NCBI GenBank assembly: GCA_963922935.1
Contig: CAWUKE010000013.1
Span: 1-23,508 of the forward strand
From: Litorimonas sp963922935
GTDB taxonomy: Bacteria; Pseudomonadota; Alphaproteobacteria; Caulobacterales; Maricaulaceae
Length of the DNA stretch: 23,508 bases
Direction of reading: 5' to 3'
The notes under the pieces were generated by a model. It was not told the origin of the DNA, searched no databases, and saw only the letters and a program-made list of their open reading frames with translations. The translations under genes and the position numbers were made by a program. Below, in pieces: positions 13,458 to 21,525 of this stretch. How positions within the stretch are numbered: position 1 is the first letter of the stretch; each line of letters opens with the position of its first letter.

Positions 13458-14761
13458 CGACCCTTCTGACAGACGAAGATCGTATCTTCAAAAATCTTTA
13501 TGGCCTGCAGGATTGGGGTCTTGATGGCGCGCGGCAGCGCGGCGCATGGCTGGGGACAGCGGCGATGCTGGCCCAAGGCAAAGACTGGATCATTGATCAG
13601 GTGAAAGCCTCTGGTCTGCGCGGACGCGGCGGCGCGGGTTTCCCGACGGGCCTGAAGTGGTCCTTCATGCCGAAAGAAGTTGGTGAGCGTCCACATTACC
13701 TGGTCGTGAATGCTGACGAGTCAGAGCCCGGCACGTGTAAAGATCGCGAGATGATGCGCAATGATCCGCATCTGCTAATTGAGGGCTGCCTTGTGGCAGG
13801 CTTCGCGATGCAGGCCCATGCTGCCTACATTTACCTCCGCGGGGAATACACATTTGAGCGTAAACGTCTCCAAGCCGCGGTTGACCAAGCCTATGAAGCT
13901 GGGTTGATCGGGAAGAATGCCTGCGGCTCCGGCTGGGACTTTGATGTCTATGTCCATCATGGCGCTGGCGCTTATATTTGCGGTGAAGAGACTGCGTTGA
14001 TTGAAAGCCTTGAGGGCAAGAAAGGACAACCGCGTCTAAAACCGCCATTCCCGGCCAACTCTGGACTTTATGGGTGCCCGACGACAGTCAACAATGTTGA
14101 ATCGATCGCGGTCGTGCCTACAATCTTGCGCAAAGGGGCGGACTGGTTTGCAAGTTTCGGACGTGATAATAATAAAGGCACGAAAGTTTTCTCAATCTCA
14201 GGCCACGTCAATACGCCGTGTAATGTTGAGGAAGCGCTCTCTATCCCATTGAAAGAATTGATTGAACGGCACGCAGGCGGCGTGCGCGGGGGCTGGGATA
14301 ATCTGAAAGCGATCATTCCCGGTGGATCCTCGGTTCCGCTTCTGCCGAAAGAAATCTGCGATACGGTTTTGATGGATTTTGATGCGCTGCGGGAGCATCA
14401 GTCGGGTCTCGGTACAGCAGCGGTCATTGTGATGGACCAAAGCACGGATGTCGTGAAAGCGATCGCGCGGTTGAGCTATTTCTACAAGCATGAGAGCTGC
14501 GGGCAATGCACGCCTTGCCGCGAGGGTACGGGCTGGATGTGGCGTGTCATGGAGCGCATGGTACGCGGCGAGGCCGAGACCAAAGAAATCGACATGCTGC
14601 TGGATGTCACCAAGCAGGTCGAAGGCCACACCATCTGTGCGCTCGGTGACGCGGCGGCCTGGCCGATCCAAGGCCTCATCCGCCACTTCCGTCACGAAAT
14701 CGAAGACCGCATTGATAGTTATCGCGCGGGCAAACCCGTCTTTGTACAGGCAGCTGAATAA
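13454..14761 (+). CDS. nuoF: NADH-quinone oxidoreductase subunit F
   Basis: The 51-kDa-type subunit that binds NADH and FMN and carries 4Fe-4S cluster N3: the entry point for electrons. The 435-residue protein has the glycine-rich nucleotide site RGRGGAGFPTG (56-66), the FMN-site segment GAGAYICGEETAL (170-182) and the cluster ligands ESCGQCTPC (Cys349, 352, 355) plus HTICALGD (Cys395). The frame is open to ATG 13412, but ATG 13454 is chosen. It has a strong AGGAGG upstream, overlaps the nuoE stop by ATGA, and gives the family N-terminus. The TAA overlaps the nuoG ATG by one base. Confidence 0.98.
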   Translation: MTTLLTDEDRIFKNLYGLQDWGLDGARQRGAWLGTAAMLAQGKDWIIDQVKASGLRGRGGAGFPTGLKWSFMPKEVGERPHYLVVNADESEPGTCKDREMMRNDPHLLIEGCLVAGFAMQAHAAYIYLRGEYTFERKRLQAAVDQAYEAGLIGKNACGSGWDFDVYVHHGAGAYICGEETALIESLEGKKGQPRLKPPFPANSGLYGCPTTVNNVESIAVVPTILRKGADWFASFGRDNNKGTKVFSISGHVNTPCNVEEALSIPLKELIERHAGGVRGGWDNLKAIIPGGSSVPLLPKEICDTVLMDFDALREHQSGLGTAAVIVMDQSTDVVKAIARLSYFYKHESCGQCTPCREGTGWMWRVMERMVRGEAETKEIDMLLDVTKQVEGHTICALGDAAAWPIQGLIRHFRHEIEDRIDSYRAGKPVFVQAAE

Positions 14762-16875
14762 TGAGCGACCTTCGCAAAATTAAAATTGACGGCGTCGAGC
14801 ATGAGGTGCCGGGTGAATACACGCTCATGCAGGCGTGTGAGGAGTATGGCGGAGCGGAAATTCCGCGATTCTGCTATCACGAGCGCCTGTCTGTTGCTGG
14901 TAACTGCCGGATGTGCCTGGTTGAGTGGGAAGGCGCGCCGAAGCCGCAAGCGTCCTGTGCGCTGCAAGTCAAAGATCTTCGTCCGAACCGCGACGGGTCA
15001 CCAGCGCATATCAAGACGAATTCAGAGGTGGTGAAGAAAGCGCGTGAAGGCGTGATGGAATTCCTTTTGATCAATCACCCGTTGGATTGCCCCATTTGCG
15101 ATCAGGGCGGTGAGTGTGATCTGCAAGATCAAGCGATGGCCTATGGTCGTGATTTCTCTCGGTTTGAAGAGAATAAGCGCGCTGTCGATGACAAGCATAT
15201 GGGGCCGCTCGTCAATACGATTATGACGCGCTGTATCCAATGTACGCGTTGCGTGCGCTTCATCACAGAGGTCGCCGGCGTGCAGGAAATTGGTCTTGTC
15301 AACCGTGGTGAGAACGCTGAAATCACGACCTATCTTGAGAAGTCACTGACATCAGAACTCTCCGGTAATGTCATTGACCTTTGCCCAGTTGGGGCTCTGA
15401 CGTCGAAGCCCTACGCCTTCAACGCGCGCCCTTGGGAGCTCGATAAAGTCGAAAGCATTGACGTCATGGATGCGGTTGGGTCAAACATTCGCGTTGATAG
15501 CCGTCGTGATGCCGTTCTGCGCATCCTGCCGATGGTCAATGATGACGTGAATGAGGAATGGATCAGTGATAAAACGCGCTTTGTGTGGGATGGTCTGGCT
15601 CGTCAGCGCCTGGACAGACCCTTCTTGCGCAAGCATGGCAGGTTGCAGGCTGTGGGTTGGGACGAAGCTCTGGCCGTTGTCGCGACCAAGCTGAAAGGTG
15701 ATCCTGAGAAAATCGCCGCAATTGCCGGCGATCTCTGCGACGCTGAATCCATGTTTGCGTTGAAGTCACTCATGGATGCGCTGGGCGTTAAAAATATCGA
15801 TTGTCGTCAGGACGGGTCGGTGCTCGGCGATGGACCCCGCGAGACTTATTTGTTCAATAGCACGATCGCGGGCATTGATCACGCCGATGCGATTTTGCTG
15901 ATCGGAACCAACCCACGTCTTGAAGCGCCGATCATTAATGCACGCATCCGCAAGCGTTGGATCACGGGCGAGCTAGACGTGGGCGTGCTGGGCGCTGATG
16001 CGGATCTGACCTATGATTATGAAAATGTCGGCTTGAGCGCAGCAGACCTGTCCGGGTTTGCGAAAAAGCGCAGCGGTTTTGCGAAAGCCTTCAAGGCCGC
16101 GAAAAATCCAATGGTGATCGTTGGGTCGAATGCATTGATCGGTTCAGACGGCAAAGCACTATTGGCTGAGATCGGGTCTTTGTTGAAATCCGCTAAAGTC
16201 GTCCGCGATGATTGGAATGGGTTCAACGTGCTCCACAGCGCCGCGAGCCGTGTCGCGGGGCTGTATATGGGTTTCATCCCAGGTGAAGGCGGCCGCGATA
16301 TGGCGAACATCCTGTCGGGTGCGAAAGACGGCGCTATTGAAACCGTCTATCTCCTTGGGGCAGATGAATTTGACACGACGGCCTTGAAAGATGCGTTCGT
16401 GATTTATCAGGGTCATCACGGCGATGCAGGGGCCAGCGTTGCCGATGTCATCCTGCCAGGTTGTGCTTACACAGAAAAAGACGGCACTTACGTCAATACA
16501 GAAGGCCGTATGCAACAAGGCCAACGGGCTGTCCCACCCAAAGGTCAAGCCAAAGAAGATTGGGCCATTATCCGAGCTTTATCAGGGGCTTGTGACCGCG
16601 TTCTGCCGTTTGATAGTTTGACCCAGTTACGGGACACATTGGTGGAGGCTTACCCGACATTCGGGGCTATGGGCTACGCGCCAGGAGCCGTAAGCGTCAC
16701 GTCTTTTGACGTCGAAACCCTAGGCGAAGCGGGCGCTCTCTCAAGTGCGGTCCTGCAAAGCGCAGTGTCCGATTTCTACATGACGAACCCGATCGCGCGG
16801 GCGTCAGAGGTCATGGCGGAGTGCTCTGCTGTGGTTGAGGCGCAAGACCCAGCGTATGGCGAGGCGGCAGAGTAA
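14761..16875 (+). CDS. nuoG: NADH-quinone oxidoreductase subunit G
   Basis: The 75-kDa-type subunit that conducts electrons from NuoF towards NuoI. The 704-residue protein shows all ligands for three clusters. N1b (2Fe-2S): Cys38, 49, 52, 66. N5: His106, Cys110, 113, 119. N4: Cys158, 161, 164, 208. The molybdopterin-oxidoreductase-like C-terminal half follows (DAILLIGTNPRLEAP, ADVILPGCAYTEKDGTYVN). The four-cysteine N7 site known from E. coli and Thermus is missing after residue 220, as in mitochondrial and other alphaproteobacterial proteins. The start overlaps the nuoF stop by one base (TAATG), and nuoH begins 2 nt after the stop. Confidence 0.98.
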   Translation: MSDLRKIKIDGVEHEVPGEYTLMQACEEYGGAEIPRFCYHERLSVAGNCRMCLVEWEGAPKPQASCALQVKDLRPNRDGSPAHIKTNSEVVKKAREGVMEFLLINHPLDCPICDQGGECDLQDQAMAYGRDFSRFEENKRAVDDKHMGPLVNTIMTRCIQCTRCVRFITEVAGVQEIGLVNRGENAEITTYLEKSLTSELSGNVIDLCPVGALTSKPYAFNARPWELDKVESIDVMDAVGSNIRVDSRRDAVLRILPMVNDDVNEEWISDKTRFVWDGLARQRLDRPFLRKHGRLQAVGWDEALAVVATKLKGDPEKIAAIAGDLCDAESMFALKSLMDALGVKNIDCRQDGSVLGDGPRETYLFNSTIAGIDHADAILLIGTNPRLEAPIINARIRKRWITGELDVGVLGADADLTYDYENVGLSAADLSGFAKKRSGFAKAFKAAKNPMVIVGSNALIGSDGKALLAEIGSLLKSAKVVRDDWNGFNVLHSAASRVAGLYMGFIPGEGGRDMANILSGAKDGAIETVYLLGADEFDTTALKDAFVIYQGHHGDAGASVADVILPGCAYTEKDGTYVNTEGRMQQGQRAVPPKGQAKEDWAIIRALSGACDRVLPFDSLTQLRDTLVEAYPTFGAMGYAPGAVSVTSFDVETLGEAGALSSAVLQSAVSDFYMTNPIARASEVMAECSAVVEAQDPAYGEAAE

Positions 16876-16877
16876 TC

Positions 16878-17996
16878 ATGGACCTTATGCAAATGAGTAT
16901 CATGCAGACAGCGGTCAGTGGAGCCGCTGAGCTTGAGACGGCGACGTCAGGCAGTTGGGGACTTTGGGTCGCGCTGAAACTGCTGCAAGTTTTAGCCTTT
17001 GTCATTGTGCTCGCGCTCCTCGTGGCGGCGCTTGTTCTGGCAGACCGTAAAATCTGGGCAGCGGTGCAGATGCGCCGCGGGCCTAATGTGGTTGGGGCCT
17101 TTGGTTTGCTGCAAACCATCGCCGATGCGTTGAAGTTCTTCTTCAAGGAAATCGTAATCCCAGCCGGCTCGGACAAGTTTCTCTTTATCCTTGCGCCGTT
17201 GATAGCGTTGGTCATGGCGTTCTTGGCGTGGGCCGTCATTCCCGTCGCGCCGGGATGGGTCATTTCTGACATCAATATTGGTGTTCTCTACGTCCTGGCG
17301 ATTAGTTCGCTGGGCGTTTACGGGATCATGATTGGCGGTTGGGCGTCTAACTCCAAATATCCGTTTATGGGTGCGCTTCGATCAGCGGCGCAAATGGTGT
17401 CCTACGAAGTATCTATTGGGTTCATCATCTTGACAGTGATCTTCGTGACCGGATCCATGAACCTGACAGAGATCGTCGGCGCGCAATCAGGCGGTTTCTG
17501 GAACTGGAACATGTTCAATTTCGGCAGCTTTGCAGACTACGGGCTAGGCGCGATCCTCGTGATCCCGACATTATTCTATATGGGGGTTCTGTTCTTTATC
17601 AGCGCGCTCGCCGAAACGAACCGTCCGCCATTTGATCTACCGGAAGCGGAATCAGAACTCGTCGCTGGGTATCAAGTGGAATATTCGTCTACGCCGTTCC
17701 TGATGTTCTTCTTCGCGGAATATGTGAACATCATGCTGTTGTCCGCAATGATGACGATCCTCTTCTTGGGCGGTTGGCACGCGCCCTTTGATGTGGGCTT
17801 CCAAATCTTGCCCGGCGTCTTCTGGTTTGTTCTGAAGACGGCATTTATCTTCTTCCTCTTCGCGATGGTGAAAGCGATCGTGCCGCGTTATCGCTATGAC
17901 CAGCTTATGCGTTTGGGCTGGAAGGTCTTCTTGCCCACATCGCTTGTCGCCGTATTGGTCGTGTCCGGTGTCGTTGTCTTTACAGGAGCCGCCTAA
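16878..17996 (+). CDS. nuoH: NADH-quinone oxidoreductase subunit H
   Basis: Membrane subunit (ND1 type) forming the membrane side of the quinone chamber and the first part of the proton path. The 372-residue protein has about eight to nine hydrophobic segments. Signature regions are RRGPNVVGAFGLLQTIADAL (66-85) and, near 244-270, ETNRPPFDLPEAESELVAGY, with its conserved acidic residues on the loop facing the quinone site. A soluble N-terminal stretch of about 25 residues before the first segment is somewhat longer than in many homologues. The family start could be a later codon, but the 2-nt distance from the nuoG stop supports ATG 16878. It overlaps nuoI by one base (TAATG). Confidence 0.97.
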   Translation: MDLMQMSIMQTAVSGAAELETATSGSWGLWVALKLLQVLAFVIVLALLVAALVLADRKIWAAVQMRRGPNVVGAFGLLQTIADALKFFFKEIVIPAGSDKFLFILAPLIALVMAFLAWAVIPVAPGWVISDINIGVLYVLAISSLGVYGIMIGGWASNSKYPFMGALRSAAQMVSYEVSIGFIILTVIFVTGSMNLTEIVGAQSGGFWNWNMFNFGSFADYGLGAILVIPTLFYMGVLFFISALAETNRPPFDLPEAESELVAGYQVEYSSTPFLMFFFAEYVNIMLLSAMMTILFLGGWHAPFDVGFQILPGVFWFVLKTAFIFFLFAMVKAIVPRYRYDQLMRLGWKVFLPTSLVAVLVVSGVVVFTGAA

Positions 17997-18484
17997 TGTC
18001 TCGTGTTAAGCAATTTGTTCGCGGCGCGCTGCTGCTAGAATTTGTCGAGGCGTTTGGCTTGGCCATGCGCTTCTTTTTCCGTCCCAAAGTGACCGTAAAC
18101 TATCCGTTTGAGAAAGGTCCGCTGTCGCCGCGCTTTCGCGGGGAACACGCCTTGCGTCGCTACGCGTCGGGTGAAGAGCGCTGCATTGCCTGTAAGCTTT
18201 GCGAAGCGGTCTGCCCAGCGCAAGCCATTGTGATTGAAGCGGAACCACGCCCGGACGGATCGCGCCGCACAACCCGCTATGACATCGATATGGTCAAATG
18301 CATCTATTGCGGCCTCTGTCAGGAAGCCTGCCCAGTTGATGCGATTGTCGAAGGTCCAAACTACGAATTTTCCACCGAAACCCGCGAAGAGCTTTACTAT
18401 GACAAAGAAAAGCTGCTTGCGAATGGGGATAGGTGGGAAACAGAGATCGCTAAGAACCTAGCCATGGACGCGCCTTACCGTTAA
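17996..18484 (+). CDS. nuoI: NADH-quinone oxidoreductase subunit I
   Basis: The TYKY-type ferredoxin-like subunit with two 4Fe-4S clusters (N6a, N6b) linking NuoG to cluster N2 in NuoB. The 162-residue protein has the two ligand sets CIACKLCEAVCP (Cys63, 66, 69, 73) and CIYCGLCQEACP (Cys102, 105, 108, 112). An amphipathic N-terminus (VRGALLLEFVEAFGLAMRFF) is expected to lie along the membrane. The length fits alphaproteobacterial and mitochondrial homologues. The ATG overlaps the nuoH TAA by one base. A gap of 43 nt follows before nuoJ, the largest within the nuo cluster. Confidence 0.98.
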   Translation: MSRVKQFVRGALLLEFVEAFGLAMRFFFRPKVTVNYPFEKGPLSPRFRGEHALRRYASGEERCIACKLCEAVCPAQAIVIEAEPRPDGSRRTTRYDIDMVKCIYCGLCQEACPVDAIVEGPNYEFSTETREELYYDKEKLLANGDRWETEIAKNLAMDAPYR

Positions 18485-18527
18485 GGGGACGCGATTCCGT
18501 TCGGAAGCCACTGCAGGAAGGTCCGTC

Positions 18528-19127
18528 GTGACAGCTGCCATCGCCTTTTATATTCTCGCTCTGACCGCCGTTGCGGCGGCCTTTATGGTTGTGGCGAGCA
18601 AGAACCCCGTCCACTCGGTCATGTTCTTGATCCTGACGTTTTTTAGCGCGGCAGGGCTCTTCATCCTTATGGGGGCTGAGTTTCTCGCGCTGCTTCTCGT
18701 CATGGTCTATGTCGGTGCGGTGGCCGTGCTCTTCCTGTTTGTGGTCATGATGCTCGACATTGACTTTGCCGAGCTCAAATCTGGCTTCCTGCAATATGCG
18801 CCCATTGGGGCGATCGTGGCGATTATCTTGCTTTTGCAAATGCTCACCGTTGGCGCCGCTTACTTTAGTGAGGGCGGACGCCCGCTCGTGCCAACCGATC
18901 CAGAAATGAGCAATCTCGAAGCCTTTGGCGCTGTGCTCTACACAAAATATGCCGGTGTATTCGAAGCAGCCGGTTTCGTGTTGTTAGTCGCGATGATCGG
19001 TGCGATCGTTCTGACCTTGCGAGACCGCGAAGGTGTGCGGAAGCAGAATATCTCGGCACAAAACGCACGAACCCGCGAAGACGGTGTCGAGCTTGTCGAG
19101 ATCGAACCAGGGCAGGGGCTCGGCTAG
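18528..19127 (+). CDS. nuoJ: NADH-quinone oxidoreductase subunit J
   Basis: Membrane subunit of ND6 type, involved in coupling quinone reduction to proton pumping. The 199-residue protein has five hydrophobic segments. The third includes the LLVMVYVGAVAVLFLFVVMML region, shown here from residue 56 and holding the ND6 pi-bulge (VYVGAVAVLFLF). A hydrophilic C-terminal tail of about 35 residues follows the last segment. It starts with GTG 18528, preceded by AGGAAGG at about 6 nt, so the strong ribosome-binding site compensates for the non-ATG codon. No other start fits the family N-terminus. NuoK follows after 29 nt. Confidence 0.96.
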   Translation: MTAAIAFYILALTAVAAAFMVVASKNPVHSVMFLILTFFSAAGLFILMGAEFLALLLVMVYVGAVAVLFLFVVMMLDIDFAELKSGFLQYAPIGAIVAIILLLQMLTVGAAYFSEGGRPLVPTDPEMSNLEAFGAVLYTKYAGVFEAAGFVLLVAMIGAIVLTLRDREGVRKQNISAQNARTREDGVELVEIEPGQGLG

Positions 19128-19156
19128 CGCCGGGACGAAGAGGGGGACTGACTTCC

Positions 19157-19483
19157 ATGACTATCGGATTGTCACACTATCTGGTCGTTGCCGCTGTGCT
19201 GTTCATCATCGGCGTTTTCGGCATTTTCGTGAACCGCAAAAATGTGATCGTGATTTTGATGTGCGTCGAGCTGATCTTGCTTGCCGTGAATATCAACTTC
19301 GTGGCGTTTTCAGCGCATATGCCGCCAGGGCCTGGCATTAACCCGATTGACGGGCAGATATTCAGCCTGTTTATCCTGACAGTCGCCGCGGCGGAAGCTG
19401 CGGTCGGCCTTGCGATCCTCGTCGTATTCTTCCGCAATCGCGGCAACATTGAAGTCGACTCTGTCGACCTGATGAAGGGCTGA
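19157..19483 (+). CDS. nuoK: NADH-quinone oxidoreductase subunit K
   Basis: Membrane subunit of ND4L type with three transmembrane helices. The two buried glutamates of the central proton axis are visible at Glu38 (MCVELILLAVN) and Glu80 (TVAAAEAAVGLAI). At 108 residues it is about six longer than the usual 101-103. The extra residues lie in the loop between helices two and three (HMPPGPGINPIDG) and not at the N-terminus, which begins with the typical MTIGLSHYL. A purine-rich AGGGGG stretch lies about 10 nt upstream. nuoL begins 4 nt after the stop. Confidence 0.97.
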   Translation: MTIGLSHYLVVAAVLFIIGVFGIFVNRKNVIVILMCVELILLAVNINFVAFSAHMPPGPGINPIDGQIFSLFILTVAAAEAAVGLAILVVFFRNRGNIEVDSVDLMKG

Positions 19484-19487
19484 TCCC

Positions 19488-21521
19488 TTGATCTATTACG
19501 CAATCGTTTTTGCCCCGCTGATCGGGGCTATGGTCGCAGGTCTCGCCGGGACGCGCTTCGGTGCGCAGCGTGTGCCTGAAAAAGCCAGTATGGCCCTAAC
19601 AACAGGCCTTTTGTTCCTCTCTGCTATCCTGTCCTGGGTTGTTTTTCTGGGTGTCGCCTTTGGCGGTCGTCCGGATGAAACGATCACGATCATGCGCTGG
19701 ATGGATATTGGCGGCCTGAAAGCCAATTGGGCGTTCAAAGTCGATACGCTAACGGCTGTGATGCTGATCGTGGTGAATTCGGTCAGTGCGCTCGTCCACC
19801 TTTACAGCTGGGGCTACATGGAAGAGGACGAATATAAGCCGCGCTTCTTCGCTTACTTGTCGCTCTTTACGTTCGCCATGTTGATGCTGGTGACGGCGGA
19901 TAATTTCATCCAGCTCTTCTTTGGTTGGGAAGGTGTTGGCCTCGCGAGTTACCTCCTAATTGGCTATTATTATAAGAAACCGTCTGCGAATGCTGCCGCT
20001 ATCAAGGCCTTTGTGACCAACCGCGTGGGTGATGTCGGCCTGGCGCTGGGTGTTATGACCGTTTTCCTTGTCTTTGGGTCGGTCGAATTTGACGTCGTTT
20101 TCCCGATGATTGCGGAAAATGCCAGCCGGGAGCTTTCAGTCTTCGGTGGGACATATAATGCGATCGAATTGATGGCTTTCTTGCTCTTCATCGGCGCGAT
20201 GGGGAAATCAGCGCAGTTCGTTCTGCACGTTTGGTTGCCCGACGCCATGGAGGGTCCGACACCCGTGTCGGCTTTGATCCACGCTGCGACTATGGTTACG
20301 GCGGGTGTCTTCCTCGTTTGTCGTGCTCATCCAATCTATGAAGCGGCGCCAGTGACATCGGCTTTCATTACAGCTCTGGGCGCCTTTACGGCCTTCTTCG
20401 CCGCGACAGTCGGCCTGGTTCAAAACGACATTAAGCGCGTGATTGCTTACTCAACCTGTTCGCAGCTGGGCTATATGTTCTTTGCCGCCGGTGTTGGAGC
20501 GTACAATGCGGCGATGTTCCACCTTTTCACGCACGCCTTTTTTAAAGCGCTACTGTTCCTCTGCGCAGGCTCAGTCATTCACGCCCTGCATCACCAGCAG
20601 GATATGCGGCAGATGGGGGGCCTGCGGACCAAGACGCCTTGGACCTATTGGACGATGATCATTGGAACGCTCGCGATCACAGGGATTGGGATCCCGACGA
20701 CGATGTTTGGTTTTGCGGGCTTCTTCTCCAAAGATGCTGTCCTTGAGCTGACATATTCTGCGGCGACCAAAGGGGTCAGCAGTGCGGCGGTCTTTGCCTT
20801 CTGGATGGGCCTTGTCGCGGCCTTGATGACCAGCTTCTATAGCTGGCGCTTAATCCTGATGACCTTCCATGGAGACCATCGCGGGAAGCAGAAATATTTT
20901 GACGAAGCCCTTGAAAGTCCGTGGAACATGCGCACGCCGCTCCTGCTCTTGGCGATTGGCGCTGTCTTTGCGGGAACGATTTTCTACAAGCCCTTCATCT
21001 ATGATGCTGGCGGCTTCTGGCACGGCAGCCTACCGGGCGGGGATCATGCGAGCCTAGCGCCGACAAATCTCTACGCCGCTGCCGAAGGCTATGAAGGGGA
21101 TTATGAGGGCGGACATAAATATCCGATGTGGGTGCTTTGGTCTCCGCTCATCATGTCGATCTTAGGCTTCCTTATCGCATTCGCCATGTACCGGAATAAT
21201 GGCGCAAAGCGTCAGATCGCGAAGGTCGAGGAAACAGGCGGATCGCCGCTCTACAATTTCCTGCTCAACAAATGGTACATTGATGAGCTTTATGAGGTGA
21301 CCATCGTTCGCGGTGCACGCGCTTTAGGTGATTTCTTCTGGAAAGTCATTGATGTCGGCATTGTCGATCGTTTTGGTCCCAACGGGGTCGCTGCTTTCAC
21401 CGCTGGGGTCTCGAAGCGCATTTCTGCGCTCCAATCGGGTAAGGTTTTCCACTACGCCTTTGTCATGCTGATTGGCGTTACGGTCTTACTGGTCGTTGGC
21501 CAGCTCGGGTTTGGGGGTTAG
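19488..21521 (+). CDS. nuoL: NADH-quinone oxidoreductase subunit L
   Basis: The distal antiporter-like proton-pumping subunit (ND5 type) with the long lateral helix at its C-terminus. The 677-residue protein has the family features LFFGWEGVGLASYLLIG (with Glu148), GAMGKSAQFVLHVWLPDAM (Lys240), EGPTPVSALIHAATMVTAGV and the helix-12 region FFKALLFLCAGSVIHALH. The C-terminal part, after about residue 540, carries the lateral helix and the last membrane anchor. It starts with TTG 19488, preceded by AAGGGC at about 6 nt. The translation from it (IYYAIVFAPLIGA) is the family N-terminus. It stands 4 nt after nuoK. Confidence 0.97.
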   Translation: MIYYAIVFAPLIGAMVAGLAGTRFGAQRVPEKASMALTTGLLFLSAILSWVVFLGVAFGGRPDETITIMRWMDIGGLKANWAFKVDTLTAVMLIVVNSVSALVHLYSWGYMEEDEYKPRFFAYLSLFTFAMLMLVTADNFIQLFFGWEGVGLASYLLIGYYYKKPSANAAAIKAFVTNRVGDVGLALGVMTVFLVFGSVEFDVVFPMIAENASRELSVFGGTYNAIELMAFLLFIGAMGKSAQFVLHVWLPDAMEGPTPVSALIHAATMVTAGVFLVCRAHPIYEAAPVTSAFITALGAFTAFFAATVGLVQNDIKRVIAYSTCSQLGYMFFAAGVGAYNAAMFHLFTHAFFKALLFLCAGSVIHALHHQQDMRQMGGLRTKTPWTYWTMIIGTLAITGIGIPTTMFGFAGFFSKDAVLELTYSAATKGVSSAAVFAFWMGLVAALMTSFYSWRLILMTFHGDHRGKQKYFDEALESPWNMRTPLLLLAIGAVFAGTIFYKPFIYDAGGFWHGSLPGGDHASLAPTNLYAAAEGYEGDYEGGHKYPMWVLWSPLIMSILGFLIAFAMYRNNGAKRQIAKVEETGGSPLYNFLLNKWYIDELYEVTIVRGARALGDFFWKVIDVGIVDRFGPNGVAAFTAGVSKRISALQSGKVFHYAFVMLIGVTVLLVVGQLGFGG

Positions 21522-21525
21522 CGAC

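Noticed and set aside
18492..18507. TTCCG-TT-CGGAA palindrome in the nuoI-nuoJ gap, as possible attenuator
   Set aside because: A workable RNA stem has only four base pairs with a tetraloop and no T-run; too weak to call.
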